A DNA stretch of 64,000 nucleotides from positions 37,933,780-37,997,779 of the forward strand of contig NC_080041.1 in the NCBI RefSeq assembly GCF_012489685.1, written 5' to 3'. Below are positions 12,101 to 24,132 of this stretch, one piece after another. Made by a program: the position numbers and the translations under genes. The notes beneath the pieces are model-generated. The model was not told the origin of the DNA. It saw only the letters and a program-made list of their open reading frames with translations, and made no database searches. Numbering within the stretch: position 1 is the first letter of the stretch; each line of letters begins with the position of its first letter. Origin of the DNA: Lotus japonicus. Lineage: Eukaryota; Streptophyta; Magnoliopsida; Fabales; Fabaceae.

Positions 12101-12799
12101 GGAAAATGCGGAAAAAATGAAAATTTCGCGATTCCGATTTTTCTTGCGTATTCCTCTGTGAATTCTAAGATAGATTCTGGCGACAGAATTCCAGAACTCA
12201 AAATAGGTTTCTTGGAATTAAATCAAACGATCCAAAGTCGGTGTAAATCGATTTTACCTGAAAAACTACTTTTTGCAGTGGTTGTCGGATGAGAAAACTT
12301 CCTTCTGAAGAAAGATGGGAAACATCAAGAGAAATGAGTGTACACGTGTGGAATCTTCGTTTGAAGCTCTGAATAGAAAAAGTCTTCATCGTCGGTTGAT
12401 TTAGGTTTCTTGACCTATCAGTGATTTAGTTTCGGCAAACCTCCGAGAATTGGAATCGGACGTTCGTATATCTCAGGGTTTCGTATCGAAACTCTTGTCA
12501 TGGAAAGGATTAAGAGAAATTCTAATATTCCTCGGAAGATTTTTGGAATTAGTTCCTATAGTGCTTTAAGGGTAATTTAATCGTTTACTAACGCTCTTGC
12601 CCTAGGCGTAAGCGTATAAGAGTCACACTATAACTTATATCGATTTTAATACTATTCTTAGCCTTTTCCTGAACTTTCTCCTTCATAAGTTCATTCCATT
12701 CGATAAACACTTGTTCATGTTTCCTTCACGATACATCGAAACCTAATCGTGAATATGAATTTAATTAATTTATTCCAAGCTTAAAACTTGGGTCTCACA
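9159..12799 (-). mobile_element. Solo LTR, copy A of a 3.6 kb LTR family
   Basis: On the minus strand it starts TGTGAGACCCAAG and ends CGGGGTGTTACA, and is flanked by a perfect 5 bp TSD, CGTAG (9154-9158 and 12800-12804). Length is 3641 bp. A promoter-like TATAAATAG lies at 12086-12094, about 700 bp into the LTR. There is no internal domain, so recombination between two LTRs has removed the rest. The TGTAAGACCC...GGTGTTACA ends and great length resemble Tekay-like Ty3 chromoviruses, but no coding domain is available to confirm this. Confidence 0.88.
10070..10510. repeat. Minisatellite in LTR copy A (~61 bp x 7)
   Basis: The phrase GAACATAC(G/A)GA recurs at 10091, 10158, 10219, 10279, 10339, 10400 and 10461 (the last as GAATATAC), each preceded by 'cgatccaa' variants. 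Spacing is 60-67 bp. The units are diverged, so the array is not recent. Confidence 0.85.
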
Positions 12800-12969
12800 C
12801 GTAGTGTAGTGGTAATCGCAACTTAAACATGAGGTTAGGAGTTCGATCCTCACCCATGAGAATGAAGCACATATTGCGACCAGTCATTTACATGTTAGTG
12901 CGAGCACTCATGATGAGAGATTAGTCATTGTTCTCAGCAATTGATACCCTATAAAATATAATTGAGCAA

Positions 12970-13436
12970 ACATAATAATAAACTAATTTAAAAAAAATTA
13001 TCTTTTATACAAAGAATGTAACATTTGATGTTCATATTAATCCATAGAGGAATAGACAATCAAATGGGGACCAGGCAGGGATCGGGCGGATGTTTTCGGT
13101 ACAGGGTGGTACCAATTCTTTAGGGCACAGAGATTTCTTGCCCATTTTATAATGTCAGACAACACTATCTTTTCATGTTTTTTTTCCAATTCGTGTAGAG
13201 CATGTTATCACTGGATTAAATTAAGTATTATATCTACTATTTATGTTTTTATATATTGTAAAAGAACATAATGAAGGTCTTGGCTGAAAAAACTTGGTTG
13301 TTTCAAATAATTAACTTCGTCTACATAAAAAATTAGTTTATCACTTCAGTAATAAATATTGCCTTACCTATATATCATATAAAATTCAAGTTGTGATAAT
13401 ACCGTTAAAATTATGTATTAAGGGGTTAAAATTATG
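12970..13436. other. Intergenic sequence
   Basis: No gene or delimitable repeat is seen. It may be the interior of the Helitron that ends at 13516, but no 5' terminus is visible. Confidence 0.35.
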
Positions 13437-13487
13437 TATTAAGGGACCGTGCATCGCAATTGTTTCAACAGAATTAATGATTTAGCG

Positions 13488-13516
13488 ATCGTGCATCGCA
13501 CGGGTATAATCACTAG
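13488..13516 (+). mobile_element. Helitron-type 3' terminus (GCATCGC subtype)
   Basis: GATCGTGCATCGCACGGG forms a short hairpin and is followed by TATAATCA and CTAG (13513-13516), then host T. A partial second copy of the hairpin region lies at 13446-13459. The element's 5' end was not found, so its extent is unknown. Confidence 0.6.
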
Positions 13517-14271
13517 TAAATTTAAGAAAGAAAAAAAAAACCTACACGGATAAAAAAACATGCATGTGTTTTGCGAATGTGATGAGTTTGTGGTAGAAAA
13601 AAATGACAAATACAAGTTTATCTTCCTTATTTTATACCCAAAAATAGGTTCACTAAGAATAATTTTTTGTTCACACTTCAAAAATGAGGTGGAAGGAGGT
13701 GGAGCTAGGAGGAGAGAGATAGAAAGAAAAGAAAATGTAAGAGAGAAAAAAAATATAAAATGAGATAGAAATAAAAATAAGTGAAAATAAAATGTATAAA
13801 AAATAATATGTGAATATATCATATTGTTGATTCACCAATAACTTTTTGAACCACAATAAAGCTACGACCTATACTATCACGCCAAAGCTTTCATAGTTGC
13901 TATTGTGTAGTGTTTGTTGTCACACAAGCCCACATAACTTTTTAGGGTCGGGTAGCTTTTCCTAGAGTGAGTCGTCCATTCTAACTAGTATAACTTAATG
14001 TGCCTAGACTACCCTATATATATATATCACGACCATGCATGATGATCAGCGTATTACTATTATGTGTTAAGCACGGTTGCTTATAAAGGTTTCTCTAGAT
14101 TTATTCCACGCCACGTAACTAAATTATATTCCATAAACAATTGAATAAAAAAATTCAACCAAAACAAAAACAATATGAATATTAAAAGGCTACACCTAAC
14201 ACTAAAATATGTTTTGGGTTTGTGTTTTTTGCAAATGCAATTGAAACCATAACCACCCTTCATACAATTCT
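13517..14271. other. Intergenic sequence
   Basis: No gene is supported. Pyrimidine-rich and TA-repeat stretches are present (for example a (TA)n at about 14015-14026). Confidence 0.4.
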
Positions 14272-14280
14272 TAAATAATA

Positions 14281-15094
14281 GGGTTAATGGTAAAATTGAT
14301 CCCTGTGTTTGTAGTGAATTTTGATTTTAGTTATCCCCAGAAAAAACTTGCCGATATCTCCCTGTAGTTGCAAGCATTTTGATATTAGTATTCGCCGGAA
14401 GGCGGAGCTCCGATGAGAGTGTCAAGTAACATGCCAGAGCTGATGTGGCTTTATCCACATCATTTTAATTAAATGCATTTTCATAAAAAAATAACTAACA
14501 AAAATATCAAACACAAAATATCCTAATCTTTAACTATACCGTAAAAAAAAACTAAACGCAACTAATATTTTTTTTGAAATTAACTCCATTAATATTAGCT
14601 AAACCTAATATTGACCGTAATGACGTGAGATCTTCTTAATCTTTAGAGATTTTCTTCATCTCACCTTCATCTTCTATTGGTAATAAATTATTAATAATCA
14701 AATTGTTCCTGTAATTATAGTGAATATTAGGTTTAGTTAATATTAATGGAGTTAATTTCAAAAAAAATATTAGTTTAGTTTAGTTTTTTTTACGGTAATA
14801 GTTAAAGATTAGGATTTTTTTTTGGTTACAAAAGATTAGGATATTTTGTGTTTGTTATTTTGTTATTTTTGTTAGTTATTTTTTTTTTTGAAAAATGCAT
14901 TTAATTAAAAATGATGTGGATAAAGCCACATCAGCTCTGGCATGCCACTGGGCACTCTCGTCAGAGCCCCGCCCTCCGGCGAGGACTAATACCAAAATGC
15001 TTGCAACTGCAGGGAGATATCGGCAAGTTTTTTTCGGGGAGGGACTAAAATCAAAATTCACTACAAGCACAGAGACCAATTTGACCATTAACCC
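14281..15094. mobile_element. Mutator-type MITE with very long inverted arms
   Basis: Ends are GGGTTAATGG / CCATTAACCC and the flanks carry a perfect 9 bp TSD, TAAATAATA (14272-14280 and 15095-15103), the Mutator signature. The whole 814 bp folds back: about 14281-14610 is the imperfect reverse complement of about 14720-15094, leaving a ~110 bp loop. The arms share the block with 'atgtggctttatccacatca' at the left and its complement at the right. There is no transposase. A transcript through it would form a long hairpin. Confidence 0.88.
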
Positions 15095-15103
15095 TAAATA
15101 ATA

Positions 15104-15540
15104 CTTCCCACTTTTGTATACATATCATAGGTAGTAAACAGAATTATCTACTTCAACATTGTCACCTTTTACAAACAACCAAACATGTCATCGCTGGTTT
15201 GTAATTTGCCATATTAAGGATGTTTCATAGTGCGGGTACAATATTGATGCTGTCAAATCATTTGGAACTCGTTGTTATATATTATAGTCCAAGGATTACC
15301 ACAATGTTCAAATTAGAATATGTGAACATTAAACATGAATGTGTGTTTTCCCTTCGTTTCTGGGAAACAAATTCATAACTTGACAACATATTTTAATATA
15401 TGTGACTTCTAGCAAAGAGGAAAGAATAAGAACCTTACACAAAGATGATAGTGACAAAGCCAACAAAAAGCGACAAGATAACATTGAAAGTGACGGCAAC
15501 GGGAAAAGTCGTAGCAGCTATAGCGACAAGCTAAGCTGAT
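15104..15540. other. Intergenic sequence
   Basis: No gene or repeat with clear ends was found. A purine-rich stretch (15410-15530) runs into the LINE relic. Confidence 0.35.
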
Positions 15541-15544
15541 TAAT

Positions 15545-15950
15545 TTCCTTGCGACAGAGCTTTGAGGTATCCTCACGATTCTTACTCTAGCTTGGGATAA
15601 GGTTTTTCTAAGGTGTTAGTGGAGAGTGACTCCAGTGTAACAGTCCAACTTATTAATGCTGGCTGTGACTTCCTTCACCCCTATGGTGGCTTGGTTAATC
15701 AGATCCGTGCTTGGAAGGATAGAGCTTGGGAATACCAGTATATCCACGTTTGTCGGGAAGTCAACCAAGTTGCAGATAAGCTAGCTAATTTGGCTCATGT
15801 TCTAGGGCTGGTACTCATGTTTTAGAGCGTCCTCCTCCTGGTTGTTCTAACTCTTTTTTTTTTTTTTTATGTTTTGGGAGTGTCGTTCCTTCCGCCTCCC
15901 GCGTGTAATCTTTGTTTTCGAGCGTAAGCCTCCCTTCAACAAAAAAAAAT
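15545..15950 (+). mobile_element. 5'-truncated LINE relic (RNase H C-terminal half)
   Basis: The reading E-L-stop-G-I-L-T-I-L-T-L-A-W, a frameshift near 15600, then V-L-V-E-S-D-S-S-V-T-V-Q-L-I-N-A-G-C matches the second half of the RNase H domain in the better LINE copy at 24-25 kb. The final Asp motif (Q-V-A-D-K-L-A-N-L) is present. A short poly(A) at 15940-15949 ends it. A nonsense change (W to stop) and the frameshift make it dead. No TSD was found. Confidence 0.75.
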
Positions 15951-16294
15951 GTACTCTTTTTTTCCTCCCAAATTGTGCGGTTGTGTTTTTATATAGTAAT
16001 TAAATTAAATTATTATTATATTGCCTTGAGAGTGCTTTGAATTTTTGTCTTTGTTTTTCAAATAAGGACACTTATAAACTTTAACTTAGAATTTTTAATT
16101 TGAATTCTTTCGAACTAATTATATAATTTTTAGTTTAAAATATGTAATTTTAAATCCAATTTAAATTAATTATATATTTATGTATTTTCAAAAATATTTT
16201 TACCAAAAAAATTGATTTATACTTTAGAATATAGTTAAATACAAAATATTGGTGAATTGTACGAAATGATGTGCACTTATAAGGAAAGGCTTGA

Positions 16295-16889
16295 CTATGA
16301 TGAAATTATCCATTTCCAGGATCCCCTCAATGTTGAGAACGGGAACCAACGTATGAGTGATAGTTGGAAGCCTCCGCCAGCGGGAACGGTGAAACTGAAC
16401 GTTGATGGAAGCTTTGGTGGAGAACCTCATCGCATGGGTGGCGGTGGTGTGTTCCGTGACAGCAAGGGAACATGGATGGGTGGCTTCATCTCCTTTGAAA
16501 CCGGCGGTAACCCGCTCCTGGCGGAAGCTACGGCGCTCCGTGATGGATTGGAGTGTGGGTGGCAGCGTGGCTTCAGGAACCTCATATGCGAGGTTGATTG
16601 TCAAGAGTTGATCTCATCCCTTGGCGATCAAGAGAGGACCCGGTTCATGCCAGTGCTTCAGGACATCAACAATTGGCTTCTTAGAGACTGGATTGTGGTG
16701 CTGCAACCTGTTAACAGGATTGCCAACAGGGTGGCAGACCGTCTGGCTCGTTTGGGTGCGGAAAGTTTGCAACCTGGTGTCCATGTATGGGACAATCCTC
16801 AGCTGGAGATTATGACTCTTATGCTGAGTGATTATGGTTTTATTCCTTAGCCCTTTTGTAGTTTTTCCAATGCAGCAAAAAAAATAAAA
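16295..16889 (+). mobile_element. 5'-truncated LINE with perfect 16 bp TSD
   Basis: The 595 bp insertion is flanked by ATAAGGAAAGGCTTGA at 16279-16294 and 16890-16905. It encodes an open RNase H domain (to the stop at 16850) with all four acidic residues: LNVDGSF, LLAEATAL, CEVDCQEL, RVADRLARL. A short 3' UTR and an A-rich tail (about 16876-16890) follow. An ATG at 16257 sits in host DNA left of the TSD, so the open frame that uses it is a chance fusion, not a gene. The clean TSD and open frame suggest a fairly recent insertion. Confidence 0.92.
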
Positions 16890-16905
16890 ATAAGGAAAGG
16901 CTTGA

Positions 16906-17300
16906 AATAGACTCAAAATAGTGCATATCTGGTTTAATGTTCGATAATGTAAATGTAATTTTACGTATTTCAAAATATTAATAGAGTAGATAGAATTTCT
17001 CACATTATTAAATTTAGTGTGGGTCAATAAAATCAAATGTAGATCCATGTTTTTTTTACGTTCAAAAAAGTTTAACAAAAATCTAATTGAATGCATAGTA
17101 AATAATGTGTGGTACAAATTATTTGGCATGCATTTTGACATAAAATAAAATTAGTTTTCTGTGGCCTCTGTCCAATGGACTAATAATATTATTATTAGGT
17201 CCAACTCAACATCCAAATTGGAACTCCAATGTGTAAAGCAAAATATGTTTGAACCTAACATCTTCTAACTTAAATTTCAAGGTTTTTTACTGTTCACAAT
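16906..17300. other. Intergenic sequence
   Basis: Nothing recognisable. Confidence 0.4.
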
Positions 17301-20300
17301 TGCCATTTTTTTTTGGTACAACTGCGGTTGCTGTTGGGCCATCCTGCTTCGTGGGCTGCATTGGGAAACATGGTTATCTTCTTTTCAAGTAGGGTTAGTA
17401 TCAGTAGGCCACTCGAAACCACATTGCATCTTCCCATGAATCCCCTCCCCATTCGTCCCCTCTACTTCATCGATTTTCCCACGCACTCTGGCACTCTAGA
17501 TGTAGGAGCCAGGAGGTTCGACATCCCACCGGCCAGCCGTTGCCGTGCTGGTGCATAGAAGGTCGTTCCCTAAGGAGGTTATCTACTACCTATCCTCTGG
17601 CAGCTGTTCCTATAATCAATGGTACTTTCCACCTTCAACCATCTTCTTCTCAATTTCTTTGCTGCTTTACAGTCTGTTTGGCCCTGCTCTACCCCACATG
17701 CTATCATCTATTAGCTATAATCCATTTTCTTAGTCATTTACAGTTGTAATTTGGCTGGCCACAGCTTGCAGTTCCTGTCTATAAATATAACTGCTCATAC
17801 TTTGATCAGTTCACTGTTGTTGTGTGTATTGTGTGTATTTGAGTCCACTGTCATGTTCTTATTGGGAGATATGAGTTCCAGTGTCAACCCCATTAAGTCC
17901 TCAACACTGATTTGTATATAAGTGGTGTCAAGTGTTGTGATGCATCCATTTGGACTTCATTGCTCTCCACATCTGCTCTGCCCGCTTGCCTCCCACTGAA
18001 AATCCCATGCCAATCAAATTCAGCTCATGATTTGAATGTTCCTTTCTGAGATGGCTTCAAAGTTGAGAGGTCAGTTCAATTTATCCTTCCCCTTCACAAG
18101 TTTTGCCAAAGTGCAGCAGTTTTCTTATTTAAGTTGTTGAGCAGTGGTAGAATATTTTCTATGTTGCACTTCAAGTGTTAAATTAATCTTGAGTGCAGAT
18201 CAATATATATGTATATGTGTAATAGAATTGTTCTTACCTCTTATCTATCAAGGCAATCAGGAACATTGAAATAGTATAATGATTCTTTTCTTTTTAAAAT
18301 CATGTTTGGAGAAATTTTATAGTGTGTGTTTCTTGCCTTTGGCCTGGTGGTGGTGATTATTTGTTGATCATATAATGAAATTCATGTACCCTAAATTATT
18401 GGATATGTCGGCTTAGTGAGCAAACAACATATCCAGCTCACGAATTTACCTCTGCAAGATATTTGTGTCATGTCCTCAATTATTTATTCTTTTTTTGTAT
18501 TTTACAATCTTTAATCATGTAGAATTTTCTCAATTATTCAATATACATGTTTTTCATATGATTTTGATTATACCAAAGGTTTTAATATGTAATTGTGATT
18601 CATCACCCAAAATGGGTTATTTTAATACTGATATCAGTTAATGGGGTTGGATTTGATGGTTTAGGAAAGAATTCTCTTATTAGATGTTAGTGTGAGGAAT
18701 CACAATAACACACGACAGGAATTGACAGAGCATAGTCCCTTAGAGTGAAATAGTCAAGTTAAACTTTCTAAAATAACTATCAAGTGTAATTATTTGAACC
18801 TCATTAGTTTACACTGGTGTTTGACTTTAGGAATGTGTGCAGTTTGAAATCGTAAATTAGCTAGGTGGGAATTAGGGAATTAGGAACAACAAGTACGAGC
18901 AATAAACTTATGAACTGTGTTTGAGATTTTTTTTTTCATAAGATGAAATATGTGATTTTAAGATTCTAAATGAGAATGGGCATAGCCTTGATTTGACTTT
19001 CAGGTTATACACGAAAAATGTAGCATGTGTTTACTTCATGTGAGGTGTGTCATGATATTATCCACATCATGAGTAATTGTAGTATGTGTAGTTTTGTAAT
19101 AGGATCAGCTTCTTTGTCAACACATCAATATGAAATCCATTCTCTTAGATATATTTTAAGGATGTTGAATCGTTGTTTATTCTATTCCTTTGAGGACTAT
19201 TTGAGTTTGATTTTCCTGAGTAAGTTATTCCAGTGTTAAATGAATACTTCTTAGTCCTTCTTTTTTAAACAAATCAAGCAACTATTGACCACAACAACAT
19301 CAATATATATAGCAATTGTTGATCCTGCTGTGTGTCTTCATTTTTAACATTCATCTCTGCTGAAGCTCATTGCGTAATAGATAATCAAGTTCATGGAAAT
19401 CTACCTATCTCCCGCGTGTACTCTTAGTTGAATACACTACATTCATTCTGATCTGCACACTGCCAACACTATGGACTGAGCCTTAAGCTGTATGTGCTTA
19501 ATCTTTCACTCGATAACTAAATACCTGGATCAATCCATTTAATTTTTTGCTGGACAAATTCCACACCATGATCAAAGCTGGAAAAATTATTGCATATTTA
19601 CATGTCTATATCGTCTGTTGCATACAGATGTGACTAATTGGTTGGATTTCCATACATCATATGCTTCCTTTTTTATCAGATGGAGTTGATCCAATAACAG
19701 AAATATTTCCTTAAGACTGTTGCTCGCAAGCATGACAATGATATTGCCTTGGCTCTCTTTCATGGTGATCCGGAACTAGGCCTCAAATATTTTCTAAAGG
19801 AAATTTTTTTTAGAAATTCTGCCGTGGTGATTTGCCAAGGAGGAAGAAAAGATACATAGACAACAGCTTAAGTCTCTCAAGTAGAATCCTACCCTCTCTG
19901 ATATGTTAGTTTTGTTACTTTCATATGGTTGTGCTAATAACATCAAAGACATTTCAGTTTTGCTCCCTATAAGAAGTTGATCTCTCTAGGTTGGTTTAGT
20001 ACTTGAGTTGTTTGTTTGACAAAGTTAGTATAATTTTTAGGCTTCCAATCACTCTATGATGTAAACTTGAGAGCTTTGTCAGATGTATGTTGCTACAAAT
20101 TTTATTTATTGCTCTCTTGAGTGTCAAAATGTCTTCACTTATTTATTATGATTTACGAATGTGCGCTTTTATGCAGCACATGTATCATCTTTCATCTGAT
20201 TTAATCTCTTGAGCATTCTTTTTAAAAATACTCAGTAGAGTAGCAAAGAAGATGGTTATCCTATACCTACTTTGACTTGAAAAATGTTTCACTACTTATT

Positions 20301-20320
20301 TTATCTGAATTTCTCATGTA
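17301..20320 (+). other. Gene-like but unidentified sequence (decayed exons?)
   Basis: Plus-strand hints of a broken gene: a GC-richer stretch at 17330-17740, a TATA-like CTATAAATATAAC near 17780, an ATG-GCT-TCA-AAG-TTG-AGA-G|GT possible first exon near 18050, and a coding-like stretch at 19690-19800 reading K-T-V-A-R-K-H-D-N-D-I-A-L-A-L-F-H-G-D-P with intervening stops. I do not recognise the family. The composition and T-rich introns fit genic DNA, yet no continuous coding path can be drawn. Confidence 0.3.
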
Positions 20321-20635
20321 ATGGGTTTTTGTTGCTTTTCAGAAACTCTATTGGATTTCACCTGGAGCCAGAATTTTAAGTATACTATCATGAGAAGCAA
20401 TGTTAGGAGCAGAAATGAGTTTCAGAATAAAGGAAACAAGATGGTGAGGCTACAATCAAGAGCGGCCCGAGGGTTAAGGGTTCTTTTGAATTTAGATGCA
20501 CTTTCAGCTCCAGGCAAAAGGGAGAAATTTTACAGAAATGGTCCTTTGGAACCGTGTACGAAGGCTTCACTGAGTAATTAATTTTATATAATATGACATT
20601 CTAATTTTTTGTCAATGTCTAATTTCCAATGTCAG

Positions 20636-21437
20636 TGTACGGAGGCTCCCTGCTTGAGTTATATATGGAAACAGCTTGCGCAGGTATTTAAGAATAATGT
20701 TAACTGGTAATTGTAGTCAACGCATAATCTTAATCACAAGTTGCAATATAACTGCTAGCTCAACATGAATCAGATCATTGGCCTTTAGTTAAATTGCCTT
20801 ATGTTAATTCCACCGGTTTTTTTTTACCACAATCATCTTATGTATCATTTATTACACACGTTTTATTGAAAAAATTCAGTACGCTAGAGCCTTAGTTATT
20901 GGATTTTGATTTATTGGCTTCATACTTACCCAAATCAGATCAAATCTTTTTAAGCATGAGGTGAAATGTGTAGCCTATTTCTGCAAGTATGTTGTTCCTG
21001 TTGATTATTCATATGCATATTCACATACATATAGATACATGCACATGGTAAAATTAGAATATTCAATTGCTTTAGTCTTACTCTTTTATTTTCCTTATTC
21101 ACTATAATTGACTCATTTAATGCTTATTCTATTTCAGATCAAGCAAAACTTGGAGGAAACTGTTGGTTTTGGAAAGGGAGTTTGCAAACTCTATGCTACT
21201 GTTGATCTGGAGAAGGCAAGAGTGGGAAAGACTAGAATTATAGAAAATGAAGGGAGTAATCCCAGATGGTATGAGTCTTTTCACATTTATTGTGCCCATC
21301 TGGCTTCAAATATTATATTTACTGTGATAGATGATAATCCTATTGGAGCAACTTTAATTGGAAGAGCATATGTGCCTGTTGAGGAGGTCTGGGATGGTGA
21401 GGAAATTGATAGATGGCTTGGAATGCCTAGACCGTGA
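20636..21437 (+). pseudogene. Phospholipase D alpha C2-domain fragment
   Basis: Exon-like 20636-20683 (bounded by AG and GT) joins in frame to 21138-21437 (preceded by a pyrimidine tract and CAG). The second piece encodes 99 residues matching from memory the calcium/lipid-binding C2 domain of plant PLD alpha: [47 protein letters not shown], then G-E-E-I-D-R-W and a premature stop. The N-terminal start and all of the catalytic HKD part (over 650 residues) are missing. The 16-residue upstream piece does not match PLD and looks foreign. Base changes are few, so the fragment is young or conserved. Confidence 0.75.
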
Positions 21438-21959
21438 ATGGTGAATATATAAAGAGGAAGGTGAAACTATTCCTCTTCCTATTAATAACCATTTAATGAG
21501 TAATTTATCACAGTTATACTTTATTATCTACACATGAAATGAACAGTTTTGGTTTATATGGAGGGACCAATGCCCATTTAGCTGTTGTGCATTTGATGAT
21601 GATATTAGAGTAGAGTTTGTCCTCAAACCATTATTTTTGCCTTTGGAATAAGTGCTTTGGATGTGGATATGAGCCTTAATTATACAATGGCATTTTTTAT
21701 ATCTGTGTTGAGAACTCAAGTAATACTATACATTTTTATATATTAACTTGCTTCCTCAGTGCATCAAACTGCATGATTTATTTGCTCTTTGTGTGATTGG
21801 TTGACAAAATAGTATGTGAGAAAATCTTATCAATTCTTTTAAATCTTTTTTGCCTGCATATATAACGATTCCTGATATTTAAGTGTAGTGGGTGGCATAT
21901 AAAATTTATATGTATATTTTTTTAAAATTATAGAAGATGAATGTGAGAGATTTATATGT

Positions 21960-22145
21960 TGATCTTTTTGCCTCCTTGCCACGAGCTGTGAGACATTGAA
22001 GCTGCTAAAGGAATCATGCCCTTAGTGCATCAAGTTGTTGAAATTGAAGATCTAACACAACAGATCTTGTCCAAACTTATGATTGCATTTCCGGACCTTG
22101 AAGTAGCAGTTCAAAATTGTTGAAGAAGATCAAGAAGGTGAAAGA
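21960..22145 (+). pseudogene. Coding-like relic, unidentified
   Basis: A stretch reads D-I-E-A-A-K-G-I-M-P-L-V-H-Q-V-V-E-I-E-D then L-T-Q-Q-I-L-S-K-L and further residues to a stop near 22122. It looks like one exon of a conserved alpha-helical protein, but I cannot name it. Confidence 0.3.
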
Positions 22146-22943
22146 GCCACAAGTCCTGCATTTATGTTTTTAGTAATCTGAATTTAGAAATTTGCTATAT
22201 TCAGCAATTGTTTGGTCAATTTAGAAGACAATGTGTTGGATTATGTTGTCAAAAAAATATTTTTTGTCTATCATTTAATGTACCAAGGCTTAGCTTTCAA
22301 GCAGTTTGTTACATATATTGCGTGAACAAACAATAACTAATACGGGTTATGTCCTGTGTAGCTTTGAAGGTAGCGTATTTTGCTACATATTTTGTTTGTT
22401 CTTGCACTGATAAATTTGTGGTTCAGAAGATAATAACTAATATTGTGGTTTGGATACTTGAGTGAGGGGATTTTGATCCAAGCTTAGATTGAGACTTTGT
22501 TTACAAGAGCTTTTGATCAATGAATTTTTGATTTAATGTTCACGGACAATCTCTTTTATTTATCCATTAGCATTATCATGTGGGTTGAGCTAGGCTTACA
22601 CTTGCATGATATGTGTAAAATTCTTTTGATATCTCATTCACAATAACAATGAAACTATTTTCATAGTAGAAAATAATTTGCAGTATCTAACAATAAAAGT
22701 AATAATAATTATTATTAGAACTCCATTAAAGTCAACAAATATTTTACAATTTACATACTTTAAACATTACTATATATCTAATTTTGAATATAAAATTTAA
22801 TTAATTTAAAAAATTACTTTTAACATGTATTAGAAAAGAAATTTTTGACATGGTTAAGTTAACACAATTCCGATCGCATTAATTATGTTTATTATATAAC
22901 GTGCATCATTTATTTTGCTAAGCAAATAAAATTAGAAATTAAG

Positions 22944-22965
22944 CATCGCACGGGTATAATCCTAG
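22944..22965 (+). mobile_element. Helitron-type 3' terminus
   Basis: GCATCGCACGGGTATAATC is followed by CTAG (22962-22965) and host T, nearly identical to the terminus at 13488-13516. The left arm of the hairpin is partly eroded. The element must lie to the left, so it could contain the gene relics of 17-22 kb; its 5' end was not found. Confidence 0.5.
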
Positions 22966-24115
22966 TTGTCAAAATCACAAAATCAAATCGCCACATGCAA
23001 AAGGTTTCATTTCTTCTTTTTTTTAGGCTGTAGTGCATTCCATGATCAGAAAGGAGAACCATGAACCACACAAAATAAAAGAGGGTCCAGTCATTGTCAA
23101 GTAGGCTTCAGTTTCTTAAAGAGACTACATAAGCACTTGACACTTGGCAACATGTGTCCTCCTGAAAATAAATAAATTGATTTATATTTTGTTGGTATCA
23201 TAATTATTGATTTATTGATCAACTTTCCCATCTTTATTTTTTTTTGACCAAGAACTTTTCCCATCTGCACGCACAATGAAATAATGAACCTTCAAATAGC
23301 AAAAACTTTAAAAATAGTTTTTTCCTTTAGAAAAAAAAATGAAAAAGAAGATATATTTGCTCTTTTTGGTCGAACCTTTTTTTTTTTTTGTCTAATACAC
23401 AATAAAGTAGTAATATTGTTAAACCATACATCCCATGGTCCACAATCAAGCCTTTGTCAAAATTTCCTGGCTGATCCGTCACCAGGATCTGTCATTTCTT
23501 GGCCCAAATGGAATAATGGCCTGTGGAACTAGCAATTGACCAAAAAAGGAAAAAAGTTTTAGGAGTAGCATGCCATATAACCATGTAGTAATTTCGACAA
23601 GAAAATAAAAGCAATTCTTCAAGGCAATAAATCTTGAGAGAAAAATAGAAGGTTGATAATAAATTGTGATTTCTTTCCTTTCTAACAACCTTTTAGTATG
23701 ACAATGTTTTACAATACAACTCATTTTTTTCCTCAAGGTATCTTAATAACCGGTAGTCATGAGATTAATTCCCTCAAAATTCAAAAATCACATTAAGTGG
23801 GTAGGTATCTCCCAATAAATCTTTAATAATATGCACTGTCCAGAGTCAAACCATAAACTAGATGCTTAAGGAGTCCAACTATTTACTAACAATACTAAAC
23901 ATTGCTGGGTACTCATATTTTTTCCTATTATCACTATCATAGTTAAAATTCAACAACTAAGTATATTAAGAGAACTATACGATTTTATATTATATCTAAA
24001 CTACGCTTCATTGTTTTCATCTTATAACAAAAAAAAAATTATACTCCACTAAATGTTACAATTGCATAATTCCTTAGTCACTATTACAATTACATAATGC
24101 CTTCTCCTCTCCTCA
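22966..24115. other. AT-rich intergenic sequence
   Basis: I see no gene or delimitable repeat. Confidence 0.4.
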
Positions 24116-24132
24116 TAGTTCCTCTTATCTTA

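Larger units (their letters stand above)
9125..12965 (+). mobile_element. tRNA-derived SINE split by a solo LTR
   Basis: Removing the LTR (9159-12799) and one TSD copy joins '...ccacaaagtg' to CGTAGTGTAGTGGTAATCGC (A-box-like), followed about 30 bp later by GGAGTTCGATCCTC (B-box-like, about 12838-12851). This is the internal pol III promoter layout of tRNA-derived SINEs. The 3' limit near 12960 is approximate. Only the outer 30 bp on the left and about 165 bp on the right are SINE. Confidence 0.55.

Noticed and set aside
12800..12860. Possible tRNA gene (A and B box phrases)
   Set aside because: No cloverleaf can be drawn, and the sequence continues into SINE-like DNA and is split by an LTR.
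13560..13860. Minus-strand F/L/S-rich frames that look like membrane proteins
   Set aside because: They arise from low-complexity A/G-rich DNA read on the opposite strand.
16257..16850. A 197-codon open frame that looks like a gene with an RNase H domain
   Set aside because: Its ATG lies in host DNA left of the 16 bp TSD; the coding part is the 3' end of a truncated LINE.
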